A DNA stretch of 64,000 bases from Actinomadura sp. WMMA1423 (GTDB lineage Bacteria; Actinomycetota; Actinomycetes; Streptosporangiales; Streptosporangiaceae). A program made the position numbers and the translations under genes. This document shows positions 40,920 through 49,068 of the stretch, one piece after another; position 1 is the first letter of the stretch; each line of letters starts with the position of its first letter. The notes under the pieces are model-generated. The model saw nothing but the letters and a program-made list of their open reading frames with translations, did not search any database and had not been told where the DNA came from. The stretch is taken from the NCBI RefSeq assembly GCF_006547145.1, contig NZ_CP041244.1, positions 5,270,001-5,334,000 of the forward strand. Reading direction: 5' to 3'.

Positions 40920-43628
40920 GTGAGCGTTGCGGATATCGGGCCGCAGGAGCATGAGTTCGAGCGCACCCCCCCGCACGACATCTCGGCCGAGCAGGGCGTG
41001 CTCGGCGGCATGCTCCTCTCCCAGGACGCCATCGCCGAGGTCGTGGAGCTCCTGCGCACCCCCGACTTCTACCGCCCGGCCCACCAGATCATCTACGACG
41101 TCGTCCTCGACCTCTACGGCCGGGGCGACCCCGCCGACGCCGTCACCGTCGCGGGCGAGCTCACCAAGAACGGCGAGATCGGCCGCATCGGCGGCGCCCC
41201 CTACCTGCACACGCTGATCTCCCTGGTGCCCACGGCGGCGAACGCCGGGTACTACGCCAAGATCGTCCACGAGCGCGCGATCCTGCGCCGCCTGGTCGAG
41301 ACCGGCACCCGCATCGTCCAGATGGGCTACGCCGCCGACGGCGCCGACGCCGACGAGGTCCTCGACCGCGCCCAGGCCGAGGTCTTCGCCATCGCCGAGA
41401 AGCGCGCCGGCGAGGACTACGTCGCGCTGAGCGAGATCATGCCCGGGGCGCTGGACGAGATCGAGGCGATCGGCAGCCGCGGCGGCCAGATGGTCGGCTG
41501 CCCCACCGGCTTCGCCGACCTCGACGCCCTGACCAACGGCCTGCACCCCGGCCAGATGGTAGTGGTCGCCGCCCGCCCCGCGATGGGCAAGGCGACCAGT
41601 CTGGACACGCCCCTTCCGACCCCCTCTGGGTGGACCACCATGGGCGAAGTGTCCGTTGGCGACCACCTGATCGGAGCGGACGGCAAGCCGACGCGCGTCG
41701 TCGCCGCGACAGAGGTCATGTACGGCCGCCCTTGCTACGAGATCGAGTTCTCCGACGGAGAGGTCATCGTCGCCGACGCCCGACACCAGTGGCGCACCAC
41801 CGCCGCTGCCGAGCCCCGCGACGCGGCCCGCCCTCCCGCCCCGCGACCGGCCACAGGGCAGGCCGCCGGTACGGAGGATGCCGATGAAGCCGGCCGCGCG
41901 ATCGCGGAACTCCAAGGCCGGAGCGCTCCGGCAGGTCATCGGCCTCGTGCCGCCGCCGGGCGAGGCGGCAGACCCGGCCCGCGCACGGTCCGCCTCGTCG
42001 CTGACGCGCACCCCGCCCCGCCGCGGCGGACGCACGCCGCCGTCTCGCGCGGTAGCGGACCCGTCCCCGTTCCCTTCTCGGCGGCAGAGCACATCACCAC
42101 CGCCAAGGCCTCGCGCACGAGCCCTGGCGGCGGAGCGCCCTCAAGTGCACCGCTCCGGGGGGACGCCGCAGGCCTCCCCGGCGCAGGCGCGCCGTACGCG
42201 AGCGAGGCCGTCCGCGAAGCCGTCCCACCCATCCGCCGCATCGAGACGACCGAGCAGATCCTCGAAGCGCTGACCAGGGACGACGGTCACCGCATGGTGG
42301 AGTTCGCCGCCGCGTTCGACCTGCCCGAGGCCGAACTGCCGCTCGACCCCTACGTCCTCGGCGCATGGCTCGGCGCCGGAGACGAAGACGAGGCCCGCAT
42401 CACCTGCCTTGACGGTGCCGTCATCGACCAGTTGAAGGAGACCGGCCAGGAGACCACCGCCGAGGCCGTCTTCGGCTGCCACCTCCTAGCCGGCGCACGC
42501 GAGCGGCTCGCCTCGCTCGACCTGCTTGGGGGCAAGCACATCCCGGCCCGGTACCTGCGCGCTTCCATCGCTCAACGACGGGCGCTGCTGGCCGGGCTGC
42601 TCGATGTCCGCGGGCACGTCTCCCTGGACGGACGCGTCGACGTCGCCGTCCCGTCCGCCCGGCTCGCGGGCGACCTGCGCGAGTTGCTGCTCAGCCTCGG
42701 CCATGACCTCGCGATGACCGCCGACCCCGCCGGAGAGGACCTCTGGCAGCTCGGCATCATCCCTTCCGAGACGGTGTTCCGGCTGCCGCGCAAGGCGGCC
42801 CGGCAGCGGGCGGGTGTCCACCCCGGCGCGCGGGTTCGCCACATCGTCGACGTGCGGCCGGTGGAGAGCGTGCCGGTGCGGTGCGTGCAGGTCGACAACG
42901 ACGACCACATGTACCTGGCGGGGCGGTCCTGCATCCCCACGCACAACTCGACGCTCGCCCTCGACTTCGCTCGCGCCGCGTCCATCAAGCACGGCCTGAC
43001 CTCGGCCTTCTTCAGCCTGGAGATGGGCCGCAACGAGATCACGATGCGGCTGCTGTCCGCCGAGGCGCGGGTGGCGCTGCACGCGATGCGCTCCGGCACC
43101 ATGCAGGACGAGGACTGGACGCGCCTCGCCCGGCGCATGAGCGAGGTCGCCGAGGCGCCGCTGTTCATCGACGACTCGCCGAACATGTCGATGATGGAGA
43201 TCCGCGCGAAGTGCCGCCGCCTGAAGCAGCAGCACGACCTGCGCCTGGTGATCATCGACTACCTGCAGCTGATGACCTCGGGCAAGCGCGTGGAGAGCCG
43301 CCAGGTCGAGGTCTCGGAGTTCTCCCGCTCGCTGAAGCTCCTGGCCAAGGAACTGGGCGTCCCGGTCATCGCGCTCTCCCAGCTCAACCGAGGCCCCGAA
43401 CAGCGGACGGACAAGAAGCCCATGGTGTCCGACCTGCGCGAATCGGGCAGTATCGAGCAGGATGCGGACATGGTGATCCTTCTGCACCGCGAGGACGCCT
43501 ACGAGAAGGAGTCCCCGCGCGCCGGCGAGGCCGACCTGATCGTGGCCAAGCACCGGAACGGCCCCACCGCCACCGTCACGGTCGCCTTCCAGGGCCACTA
43601 CAGCCGCTTCGTGGACATGGCCCAGTAA
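40920..43628 (+). CDS. dnaB: Replicative DNA helicase DnaB with intein
   Basis: The precursor of about 902 residues encodes the hexameric replicative helicase interrupted by an intein. The extein totals about 450 residues, normal for DnaB. The N-terminal domain starts PPHDISAEQGVLGGMLLS. The RecA-like C-terminal domain has a split Walker A (RPAMGK then STLALDF), FFSLEMGRNEI, LRLVIIDYLQLM (Walker B) and the QLNRGPEQR and DLRESGSIEQDADMVILLHR motifs. The product should unwind DNA only after splicing rejoins the P-loop. GTG 40920 has AGGGGGTG at good spacing; GTG 40914 is too close to it. Confidence 0.97.
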   Translation: MSVADIGPQEHEFERTPPHDISAEQGVLGGMLLSQDAIAEVVELLRTPDFYRPAHQIIYDVVLDLYGRGDPADAVTVAGELTKNGEIGRIGGAPYLHTLISLVPTAANAGYYAKIVHERAILRRLVETGTRIVQMGYAADGADADEVLDRAQAEVFAIAEKRAGEDYVALSEIMPGALDEIEAIGSRGGQMVGCPTGFADLDALTNGLHPGQMVVVAARPAMGKATSLDTPLPTPSGWTTMGEVSVGDHLIGADGKPTRVVAATEVMYGRPCYEIEFSDGEVIVADARHQWRTTAAAEPRDAARPPAPRPATGQAAGTEDADEAGRAIAELQGRSAPAGHRPRAAAGRGGRPGPRTVRLVADAHPAPPRRTHAAVSRGSGPVPVPFSAAEHITTAKASRTSPGGGAPSSAPLRGDAAGLPGAGAPYASEAVREAVPPIRRIETTEQILEALTRDDGHRMVEFAAAFDLPEAELPLDPYVLGAWLGAGDEDEARITCLDGAVIDQLKETGQETTAEAVFGCHLLAGARERLASLDLLGGKHIPARYLRASIAQRRALLAGLLDVRGHVSLDGRVDVAVPSARLAGDLRELLLSLGHDLAMTADPAGEDLWQLGIIPSETVFRLPRKAARQRAGVHPGARVRHIVDVRPVESVPVRCVQVDNDDHMYLAGRSCIPTHNSTLALDFARAASIKHGLTSAFFSLEMGRNEITMRLLSAEARVALHAMRSGTMQDEDWTRLARRMSEVAEAPLFIDDSPNMSMMEIRAKCRRLKQQHDLRLVIIDYLQLMTSGKRVESRQVEVSEFSRSLKLLAKELGVPVIALSQLNRGPEQRTDKKPMVSDLRESGSIEQDADMVILLHREDAYEKESPRAGEADLIVAKHRNGPTATVTVAFQGHYSRFVDMAQ
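41592..42947 (+). other. DnaB intein (class 3 features, degenerate homing endonuclease)
   Basis: The 452-residue intein replaces nothing: it lies between Lys and Ser of the Walker A GK-ST. It starts with Ala (ATSLDTPLPTPSGW), not Cys or Ser. Block B reads VADARHQW with Trp, block F has Cys in VRCVQVDNDDHMYLAG, and block G has Thr in CIPTHN before the +1 Ser. This Trp-Cys-Thr set defines class 3 inteins, which splice through an internal Cys branch. The centre has LAGLIDADG-like helices (LGAWLGAGDED, LLAGLLDVRGHV) in which acidic residues are replaced. A Pro/Ala-rich stretch of about 120 residues (about 41800-42230) looks disordered. Confidence 0.9.
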
Positions 43629-43695
43629 CCCGCGTCCGCAGCACGTTCCGCTCGCCTCGGCGCAACCCGATGCCCTCGGTGGCGAAGGAGACCCG

Positions 43696-43720
43696 GCCCG
43701 CCCCTGAAATCGGGGCGGGC
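43696..43720. terminator. Bidirectional terminator between dnaB and the imine-reductase-like gene
   Basis: GCCCGCCCC (43696-43704) pairs with GGGGCGGGC (43712-43720) over a 7-nt loop between converging genes. Confidence 0.8.
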
Positions 43721-43737
43721 GAGGTGCTCGGCGGGGA

Positions 43738-44616
43738 TCAGGGGGTGCGGGGGGTGGTGAACTCCTTGATCAGGACGGGGTACTGGTCCTGGCCGTGGCC
43801 CGCGGCGAGGGCGCGGTCGGCCATCGCTTTGAACAGCATCGGGAGTTCGGCGTTGACGCCTGCCGCCTCGCTCTCCTCGATGAGGTGGGTCATCGCTCGC
43901 GCATCGGTCTCCAGGGCAGACACCTCGGCGGGGAAGGAGTCCCGGTCGATCTGTTCGGCATAGCCGGGGAGCCATCCCGCCACGACGGCGGCGATCTGCT
44001 GCGCGAACGGCGCGTACGCCGCGGCGTCCACACCGGCCGTGCCGAGCAGGGCGGTGCCCTGGAGCCAGGCGTTCAGGACGCTCCACATCATCGCGAGTCC
44101 GGCCACGTCGTAGAGAGACGCCAGCCCAGGGTCCGCGCCGAGGTGGGTGGCGCTGCCGAGCACGCCGAGTACCGCCTCGTGCGCTTCGAAGTCCGGTCGC
44201 GGCCCGCTGTAGAGGATCGCGGCTTCGGCGGTCCCGATGGCCGGCGGGACGGCCATGATGGCGCCGTCCAGGTAGCGGGCGCCGCGCCGCTCCGCCCATC
44301 GGGCGGTTTCGCGGGCCTGGGCTGAACTGCCCGAGGTCAGGTTGACCAGCGTCATGCCGTCCAGTTCACAGGGGTCGAGCACCTCGTGGACGGCCTCGTA
44401 GTCGGTGAGGCAGACGATCGTCAGGGGGCCGGCCTTGAGCGCGTCGCCGGCCGTCGCCGCCGGTCGTGCGCCTTCGGCCGCCGACCGGTCGGCCTTGGAG
44501 GGAGTGCGGTTCCACACGGTCGTGGGATGCCCGGCCTTCAGGAACGCGCTGGCGAGTGCCCGGCCCATCAGGCCGAGTCCGAGAATGGCCACGGGGATGT
44601 CGGTGTTGTCGCTCAT
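43738..44616 (-). CDS. NAD(P)-dependent oxidoreductase, imine reductase-like
   Basis: The 292-residue protein belongs to the 6-phosphogluconate/beta-hydroxyacid dehydrogenase superfamily. It has an N-terminal Rossmann motif ILGLGLMGRALASAFLKAGH, NRTPSKAD for NADP binding, LVNLTSGSSAQARE, and the helical C-terminal segment LASLYDVAGLAMMWSVLNAWL that resembles imine reductases (Asp in the active-site helix). It should reduce a cyclic imine or related substrate with NADPH. ATG 44616 was chosen; longer in-frame sequence overlaps the divergent merR. A MerR regulator is transcribed divergently and probably controls it. Confidence 0.88.
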   Translation of the reverse strand: MSDNTDIPVAILGLGLMGRALASAFLKAGHPTTVWNRTPSKADRSAAEGARPAATAGDALKAGPLTIVCLTDYEAVHEVLDPCELDGMTLVNLTSGSSAQARETARWAERRGARYLDGAIMAVPPAIGTAEAAILYSGPRPDFEAHEAVLGVLGSATHLGADPGLASLYDVAGLAMMWSVLNAWLQGTALLGTAGVDAAAYAPFAQQIAAVVAGWLPGYAEQIDRDSFPAEVSALETDARAMTHLIEESEAAGVNAELPMLFKAMADRALAAGHGQDQYPVLIKEFTTPRTP

Positions 44617-44632
44617 GGCAGCATCGTCAACG

Positions 44633-44654
44633 TTGATACCGGTCTGAAGGTCAA
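44633..44654. promoter_or_regulatory. Probable MerR operator in the divergent promoter
   Basis: TTGATACC (44633-44640) and GGTCAA (44649-44654) form an imperfect dyad in the 49-bp gap between the reductase gene and merR. Such spacing over a promoter is usual for MerR sites. Confidence 0.5.
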
Positions 44655-44665
44655 GTGAGGATGCG

Positions 44666-45067
44666 ATGCGGATCGGAGAGCTGAGCCGCCGGACGGGCAC
44701 CAAGGCCCACCAGCTGCGTTACTACGAGACGCAGGGGCTGCTGGAGGCGGAGCGCGGCGCGAACGGTTACCGCGAGTACGGCGAGGGCGCCGTGGTGCGG
44801 GTCAAGCAGATCCGGCATCTGCTCGACGCGGGCCTGTCCTCCGAGGACATCGCGTACCTGCTGCCCTGCGCGGCCGGGGAGGCCCCGGACCTGCTGGGGT
44901 GTCCGGAACTGCTGGCGGCGATGCGGACGCGGTTGCGGCGCCTCGACGACCAGATGGAGAGGCTCGCCCGATCCCGCGGCGCTCTCGCCGGCTACATCGA
45001 TGCGGCCGAGCGAACCGGTGGTGAGGGCCGCCCGCCCTCCGCCTGCACGGAGCCCGTCCCCGCCTGA
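44666..45067 (+). CDS. MerR family transcriptional regulator
   Basis: The 133-residue regulator has the MerR helix-turn-helix (MRIGELSRRTGTKAHQLRYYETQGLLEAERGANGYREY). A helical dimerisation arm with LRRLDDQMERLARSRGALAGYID and a short Cys-containing tail follow. The Cys content near CPELL and the final CTE could sense metals or redox-active compounds, but this is guesswork. It is divergent from the imine reductase-like gene, its likely target. Confidence 0.92.
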   Translation: MRIGELSRRTGTKAHQLRYYETQGLLEAERGANGYREYGEGAVVRVKQIRHLLDAGLSSEDIAYLLPCAAGEAPDLLGCPELLAAMRTRLRRLDDQMERLARSRGALAGYIDAAERTGGEGRPPSACTEPVPA

Positions 45068-45085
45068 GTTTCCGGGGGCCACGAG

Positions 45086-45667
45086 TTACCGGTAGCCCCG
45101 CTTGAGCAGGTACTTGGCTCCGGCTTCGAAGCCCTCGGGGGTGAGCGGCTCGAATCCGAAGGCGTCGGCGAGGCGGGCGGTGATGTCGAAGGCGGCGCAG
45201 ACCGCCAGCGCGTCCTCGACCTGCCGCGGTGACGCGCCGGCGGCCAGCACGTCCCGCATGTCGCCCGCGCCGACCTCTCCGTCCCGGGTCAGCTTGCTGA
45301 GCATCCGCAGCGTCGCCCGCAGCGGCTCACCGATGGGGGCCGAGTCCAGGTCGGCCAGCGCGGCCGCGACCGCCGACTCGTCCTGGTACGCCAGGCTTGC
45401 GGTCGCGGTGTGCGCGGCGACGCAGAACGCGGATCCGTTCACCTTGGACACGTAGGCCGCCATCAACTCCCGGTCGCCCACCGACCATCCGGACGGCCCG
45501 CGCATCGCCTCGTGGGTGAAAGCCTTGGCCCGGGCGCCGTAGAAGTCGGGCCGGTAGAAGACCAGCTTGGCCGCGTCCGGCACCGGGTGCCGGGAGAACA
45601 GCCGGATGAGCGCGAACAGCAGCTTGGTTCCGCGGCCGTAGCCGTCGTTGAGGATCTCAAGACGCAC
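45086..45667 (-). CDS. Carboxymuconolactone decarboxylase (AhpD-like) family protein
   Basis: The 193-residue all-helical protein has the AhpD/CMD-type segment VNGSAFCVAAHTATA. Only one Cys is present where AhpD has a CxxC pair, so the peroxidase cycle may be altered. GTG 45667 has GGGAGG upstream. It overlaps the stop of the next upstream gene by 11 bp and both are of CMD type, so they probably act together. The substrate is unknown. Confidence 0.8.
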   Translation of the reverse strand: MRLEILNDGYGRGTKLLFALIRLFSRHPVPDAAKLVFYRPDFYGARAKAFTHEAMRGPSGWSVGDRELMAAYVSKVNGSAFCVAAHTATASLAYQDESAVAAALADLDSAPIGEPLRATLRMLSKLTRDGEVGAGDMRDVLAAGASPRQVEDALAVCAAFDITARLADAFGFEPLTPEGFEAGAKYLLKRGYR

Positions 45668-45992
45668 GGTCCGGCCTCCCTTCGCCGGTCGCTTCTGCAA
45701 GGGCCGCCAGTCCGGCCTCGTACAGCCGGTCGGAGTGGCCGACCGCAGCGCAGACCACCAGCTCGAACACCTGGTCCTCGGTACAGCCCGACGCCTTCGC
45801 CGCACTCAGATCCGCTTCGGTGACCTGCGCCGGACTCTCGACGACCTTGCCGATCAACGAGTCCAGGGGCGGGGGGAGGCCGTCGTCCCCGAAGGCACGC
45901 GCACGCAGTTCGGCCGATGCCCTTCCCTCTCCGTTCAGCACGCGATCCACCAGGGCCCGGTGCCCCGCTCGCTTGCCGTCCTCACCCGACAT
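45657..45992 (-). CDS. Carboxymuconolactone decarboxylase-like protein
   Basis: The 111-residue helical protein resembles a short CMD domain (LDSLIGKVVESPAQVTEADLSAAKASGCTEDQVFELVVCAAVGHSDRL). The single Cys pair is spaced differently from AhpD. Its 3' end overlaps the start of the longer CMD gene, so the two are translationally coupled. The function is unknown. The 272 bp to the next gene hold its promoter and nothing else seen. Confidence 0.75.
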   Translation of the reverse strand: MSGEDGKRAGHRALVDRVLNGEGRASAELRARAFGDDGLPPPLDSLIGKVVESPAQVTEADLSAAKASGCTEDQVFELVVCAAVGHSDRLYEAGLAALAEATGEGRPDRAS

Positions 45993-46264
45993 GGCATCCT
46001 CCTCCGCGGCCGGTTCCGCTCCTCACGAACAAGACGATCGGCGCCCCCCGGAACACGACATGCAGCCGCAAACGTCCACTGGAGCCGTATCGCATGCCGC
46101 TCGGCGCGTTCCGGTCGCCGAGGTCCTCCACCTGCCCACCAACGCCCAGCTCTTCCGATCTCCGGCGTCGGCGAAGTAGACCGCCGGTCAGTCTGGGGGC
46201 GCCGAGGGCGATGCGGCCGCCGTGCCGTCCTTGCAGCAGGCCGTCAGCGATGCGTCCTCGCGCG

Positions 46265-47152
46265 TCATGACCGGGGCCGCAGGTGGGTGGTGAGGAAGTC
46301 GATCTGGTCGGCTACGAGCTTTTCGACCAGCGGGGGGTGGTAGACGGTGAAGTGGTCGGCGTCGTAGTGCCTGAGTTCGCCCCGCGGCGCCGCCGCCGCG
46401 GCCCTCTCCGCGATCGCGGTGTCGATCAGGTTCTCCCGGTCGCTCTGGCACACCAGCAGAGGGCAGCGCACGCGGGCCGCGCGGGCCGACGCGTTGTAGA
46501 AGAGCATTCCCAGGCCGGAGGCGGCGGTGACGCGGTTGTCGAACTCGTAACCCGGCGGGCACACCGACCGCCATCCCTCGAGGGCGCCCGGCTGGTTGAC
46601 GAAGGCCAGTTCGCCGGGAGGCCCGACCAGTGGGACGTACCGCCGCGGCAGCCGCAGTGCGGCGCGCACCAGGTCGGAGGCGATCGGGACGGTGAACCGG
46701 GCGAGGTGCCGCGGCCCGGCGCGCAGCGCGATGGCGCGGCCGCTCAGCACCGGACACTGCACCACCGCTGCCGACAGTCCGGGCTGCCGGGCGGCCGCGG
46801 CGAGTACGTGGCTGGCGCCGAACGAGGTCCCCCACAGCGCGACCCGCCCGGCGTCCAGCTCCGGCCGTGTGCGGGCGAACTCCAGCGCCGCGTCGATGTC
46901 CCGCGCGTACCGGCGCGCGCTGACCAACTGGCGCGGCCGGCCGCCCGATTCGCCCAGATGGCGAAAGTCGAAGGCCAGCACGGCCAGGCCCGCCTCGGAG
47001 AACCACTTCTCGTACTGGCCGAGCATCATCTCGTGCGTCGCGCCGCCGCCGTGCACCAGCACGACGGTCGGATGCGGCCCGGAACCGTCGGGGACGGTGA
47101 GCCAGGCGGCGCACTGATCGCCACCGGAGGTGAAGGAGGTGCGTGTCGTCAT
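46265..47152 (-). CDS. Alpha/beta hydrolase
   Basis: The 295-residue alpha/beta hydrolase has the oxyanion strand VVLVHGGGATHEM, the nucleophile elbow Gly-Thr-Ser-Phe-Gly near residue 110, an acidic residue in CQSDRENLID and a catalytic His in YDADHFTVY. It resembles dienelactone-hydrolase/BAAT-type esterases. It is divergent from a TetR regulator across an 80-bp gap with two matching operators, so it is likely its target. The substrate is unknown. Confidence 0.9.
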   Translation of the reverse strand: MTTRTSFTSGGDQCAAWLTVPDGSGPHPTVVLVHGGGATHEMMLGQYEKWFSEAGLAVLAFDFRHLGESGGRPRQLVSARRYARDIDAALEFARTRPELDAGRVALWGTSFGASHVLAAAARQPGLSAAVVQCPVLSGRAIALRAGPRHLARFTVPIASDLVRAALRLPRRYVPLVGPPGELAFVNQPGALEGWRSVCPPGYEFDNRVTAASGLGMLFYNASARAARVRCPLLVCQSDRENLIDTAIAERAAAAAPRGELRHYDADHFTVYHPPLVEKLVADQIDFLTTHLRPRS

Positions 47153-47166
47153 GCGCGTTCCCCATC

Positions 47167-47215
47167 AAGTACGTTGTACGTGAACGAGAGAGAGTTAAAC
47201 ACGTACCTTGTACGT
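47167..47215. promoter_or_regulatory. Two TetR operator palindromes
   Basis: AAGTAC-GTT-GTACGT (47167-47181, one mismatch) and ACGTAC-CTT-GTACGT (47201-47215, perfect 6-bp arms) occupy the 80-bp divergent promoter between the hydrolase and tetR. Their centres are 34 bp apart, about three helical turns. Confidence 0.8.
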
Positions 47216-47232
47216 AAACAAGGGGAGAGTCC

Positions 47233-47877
47233 ATGCCGGCACCGCGCAGGTTCACCCATCGGCAGTTGCAGGACGCGGCCCTGGAGTTGATCGACCAGGA
47301 GGGCCTGGCCGGGCTGACCATGCGCGCCCTGTCCGCCCGGCTCGGCACGGGCCCGATGACCATCTACAACTACGTCGACGGCCGGGAAGGGCTCGAACGC
47401 CTCGTCACCGGCGCGGTCATGACCCGGGTCCGCTGGCCCGACGAGACTCCGGGCGACTGGCGGACGCGGGTGGAGGCGATCGCCGAGGCCATCTGGCGGG
47501 CGGTGCGCGCGCACCCCGACGCGATCCCTCTCGTCCTCACCACGCGCAGCCTCGACGAAGACGCGCTCGCCCCCACCGAAGCCCTGTTGCAGGCCCTTGC
47601 CGACAGCGGACGATCCGGTGCCGAGCTGCTGGCCGCCTTCCGTGTGGTCTCCGGTTTCATCGCCGGAATCGTCCAGGCCGAACTCGAAGGTCCCCTCGCG
47701 ACGGCGGGCCAGGACGCCGGCGCCGTCACCGCGCGGATGGCCGCCCTTCCGGCTGAGCGGTTCCCCCGGCTGGTCGAGATAGCCCACGCGGCCGCTGGCG
47801 ACCCTCGAACCGAGTTCCGCTCCGGCTTGGAGATCCTCCTCGCCGGGCTCGACGCAACGAACCCAAACCCGAACTGA
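47233..47877 (+). CDS. TetR family transcriptional regulator
   Basis: The 214-residue repressor has the TetR helix-turn-helix (FTHRQLQDAALELIDQEGLAGLTMRALSARLGTGPMTIYNYVDGRE). A helical ligand-binding domain follows. The start ATG 47233 has GGGGAGAG upstream. Two palindromes in the divergent promoter should be its binding sites, giving control of itself and the hydrolase. Confidence 0.93.
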   Translation: MPAPRRFTHRQLQDAALELIDQEGLAGLTMRALSARLGTGPMTIYNYVDGREGLERLVTGAVMTRVRWPDETPGDWRTRVEAIAEAIWRAVRAHPDAIPLVLTTRSLDEDALAPTEALLQALADSGRSGAELLAAFRVVSGFIAGIVQAELEGPLATAGQDAGAVTARMAALPAERFPRLVEIAHAAAGDPRTEFRSGLEILLAGLDATNPNPN

Positions 47878-47897
47878 CCTGCCGGGAGGGGTCCCGG

Positions 47898-48512
47898 CTA
47901 CGACGCCCGGCCGCGATCGGTCTCCGGCGTGGTCCGGCCGCGCCCTTCGAGGGGGCGCGCGGCGATGCGGCGGTCGAGGATGGTCAGGGTGTCCTCGCAC
48001 CAGCGGAGGTTCTCGCGTTCGAACGCCAGGCCGCGCATCAGGGTGAGGTAGGGACCGATCCGGTCGGCGGTCGCGAGGTACTCCTCCTCGGTGCGGCCGT
48101 CCAGGAAGCGGGCCTGGAGCCGCTCGAAGCGGGCGATCTTGGATTCGGCCCAGATGCGGCGCTCGCGGAGGGCGGTCATGACGGCCTCGACGTCCCCCGC
48201 GTCCACCGCCTGGACCTGGACCATCAGCTCCTCGCGCATCGCGCCGGGGCGCGGGGGCCTGGCGGTGAACTCGTGCAGGGCGCGGCGCCCGGTCTCGGTG
48301 AGGGAGAAGAGGCGCTTGTTGGGACGGCGTTCCTGCTGGACGACGCGCGCCTGGATCAGACCCTCGCCGGCCATCTTCTCCAGCTCCCGGTAGAGCTGCT
48401 GGGGTGTGGCCATCCAGAAATTGGCGACCCCGGCGTCGAAGCTCTTGGACAGGTCGTACCCGGACGCTTCGCCTTCCAGAAGCGTGGCCAGAACCGCGTT
48501 CCGCAACGACAT
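47898..48512 (-). CDS. PadR family transcriptional regulator
   Basis: The 204-residue regulator has the PadR winged helix (SLRNAVLATLLEGEASGYDLSKSFDAGVANFWMATPQQLYRELEKM) and a C-terminal helical dimerisation domain. ATG 48512 was chosen because the residues before it show no similarity. It is divergent from an NTF2-like gene and could regulate it. Confidence 0.92.
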   Translation of the reverse strand: MSLRNAVLATLLEGEASGYDLSKSFDAGVANFWMATPQQLYRELEKMAGEGLIQARVVQQERRPNKRLFSLTETGRRALHEFTARPPRPGAMREELMVQVQAVDAGDVEAVMTALRERRIWAESKIARFERLQARFLDGRTEEEYLATADRIGPYLTLMRGLAFERENLRWCEDTLTILDRRIAARPLEGRGRTTPETDRGRAS

Positions 48513-48583
48513 GGTTCCGAGCGTATCGGCCCGTGATCGTCGCCACGCCCCCGACCGGTGGACGATCTCCCACGCCATGGCTA

Positions 48584-48596
48584 GTGTAATTTGCAC
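48584..48596. promoter_or_regulatory. Possible PadR operator
   Basis: GTGTAATTTGCAC is a 13-bp palindrome with one mismatched pair, in the divergent gap between padR and the NTF2-like gene. A CAAC-AA-GTTG repeat follows at 48602-48611. Confidence 0.4.
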
Positions 48597-48631
48597 CTAC
48601 TCAACAAGTTGTCCATTTCGGGGGGTGTCGC

Positions 48632-49024
48632 ATGCATCCGTTCAGGCGGGCGGTGGAGGCCGGTGACGCGGAGGCGATCGAAGGGCTGCTGGCCGACGAC
48701 GCGGTGTTCACCAGCCCGGTCGCGTTCAAGCCGTACCACGGGAAGGCGATCACGGCCGCGATCGTGCGGGGCGCCGGGCGGGTGTTCCAGGACCTCCGCT
48801 ACGTCCGGGAGATCGTCAGCGTGGACGGCCGCGACCACGCGCTCATGTTCGAGGCGACCGTGAACGGCCGGCAGGTGCACGGGTGCGACTTCCTCCACCT
48901 CGACGAGGAGGGGCTGATCGACGACCTGACCGTGATGGTGCGGCCGCTGTCGGGGGCCAACGCCCTGGCCGAGGCGATGGCCGCGCAGTTCGAGCGGATC
49001 GAGCGCGAGGCCCTCAGCTCCTGA
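48632..49024 (+). CDS. NTF2-like (SnoaL-type) protein
   Basis: The 130-residue protein has an alpha+beta cone-fold pattern: FRRAVEAGDAEAIEGLLADDAVFTSPVAFKPYHGKAI and the later strands ALMFEATVNGRQVHGCDFLHLDEEGLIDDLTVMV. Members act as small enzymes or binding proteins. No catalytic residues can be assigned. GGGGGG-rich sequence lies before ATG 48632. Confidence 0.85.
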   Translation: MHPFRRAVEAGDAEAIEGLLADDAVFTSPVAFKPYHGKAITAAIVRGAGRVFQDLRYVREIVSVDGRDHALMFEATVNGRQVHGCDFLHLDEEGLIDDLTVMVRPLSGANALAEAMAAQFERIEREALSS

Positions 49025-49068
49025 CCGCTTCGCCGACACCGCCGACGATCACGGCGTACGCTGCGGGC

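Noticed and set aside
41878..42273. Alternative frame within the intein
   Set aside because: Low-complexity Pro/Arg/Ser shadow of the disordered intein insertion.
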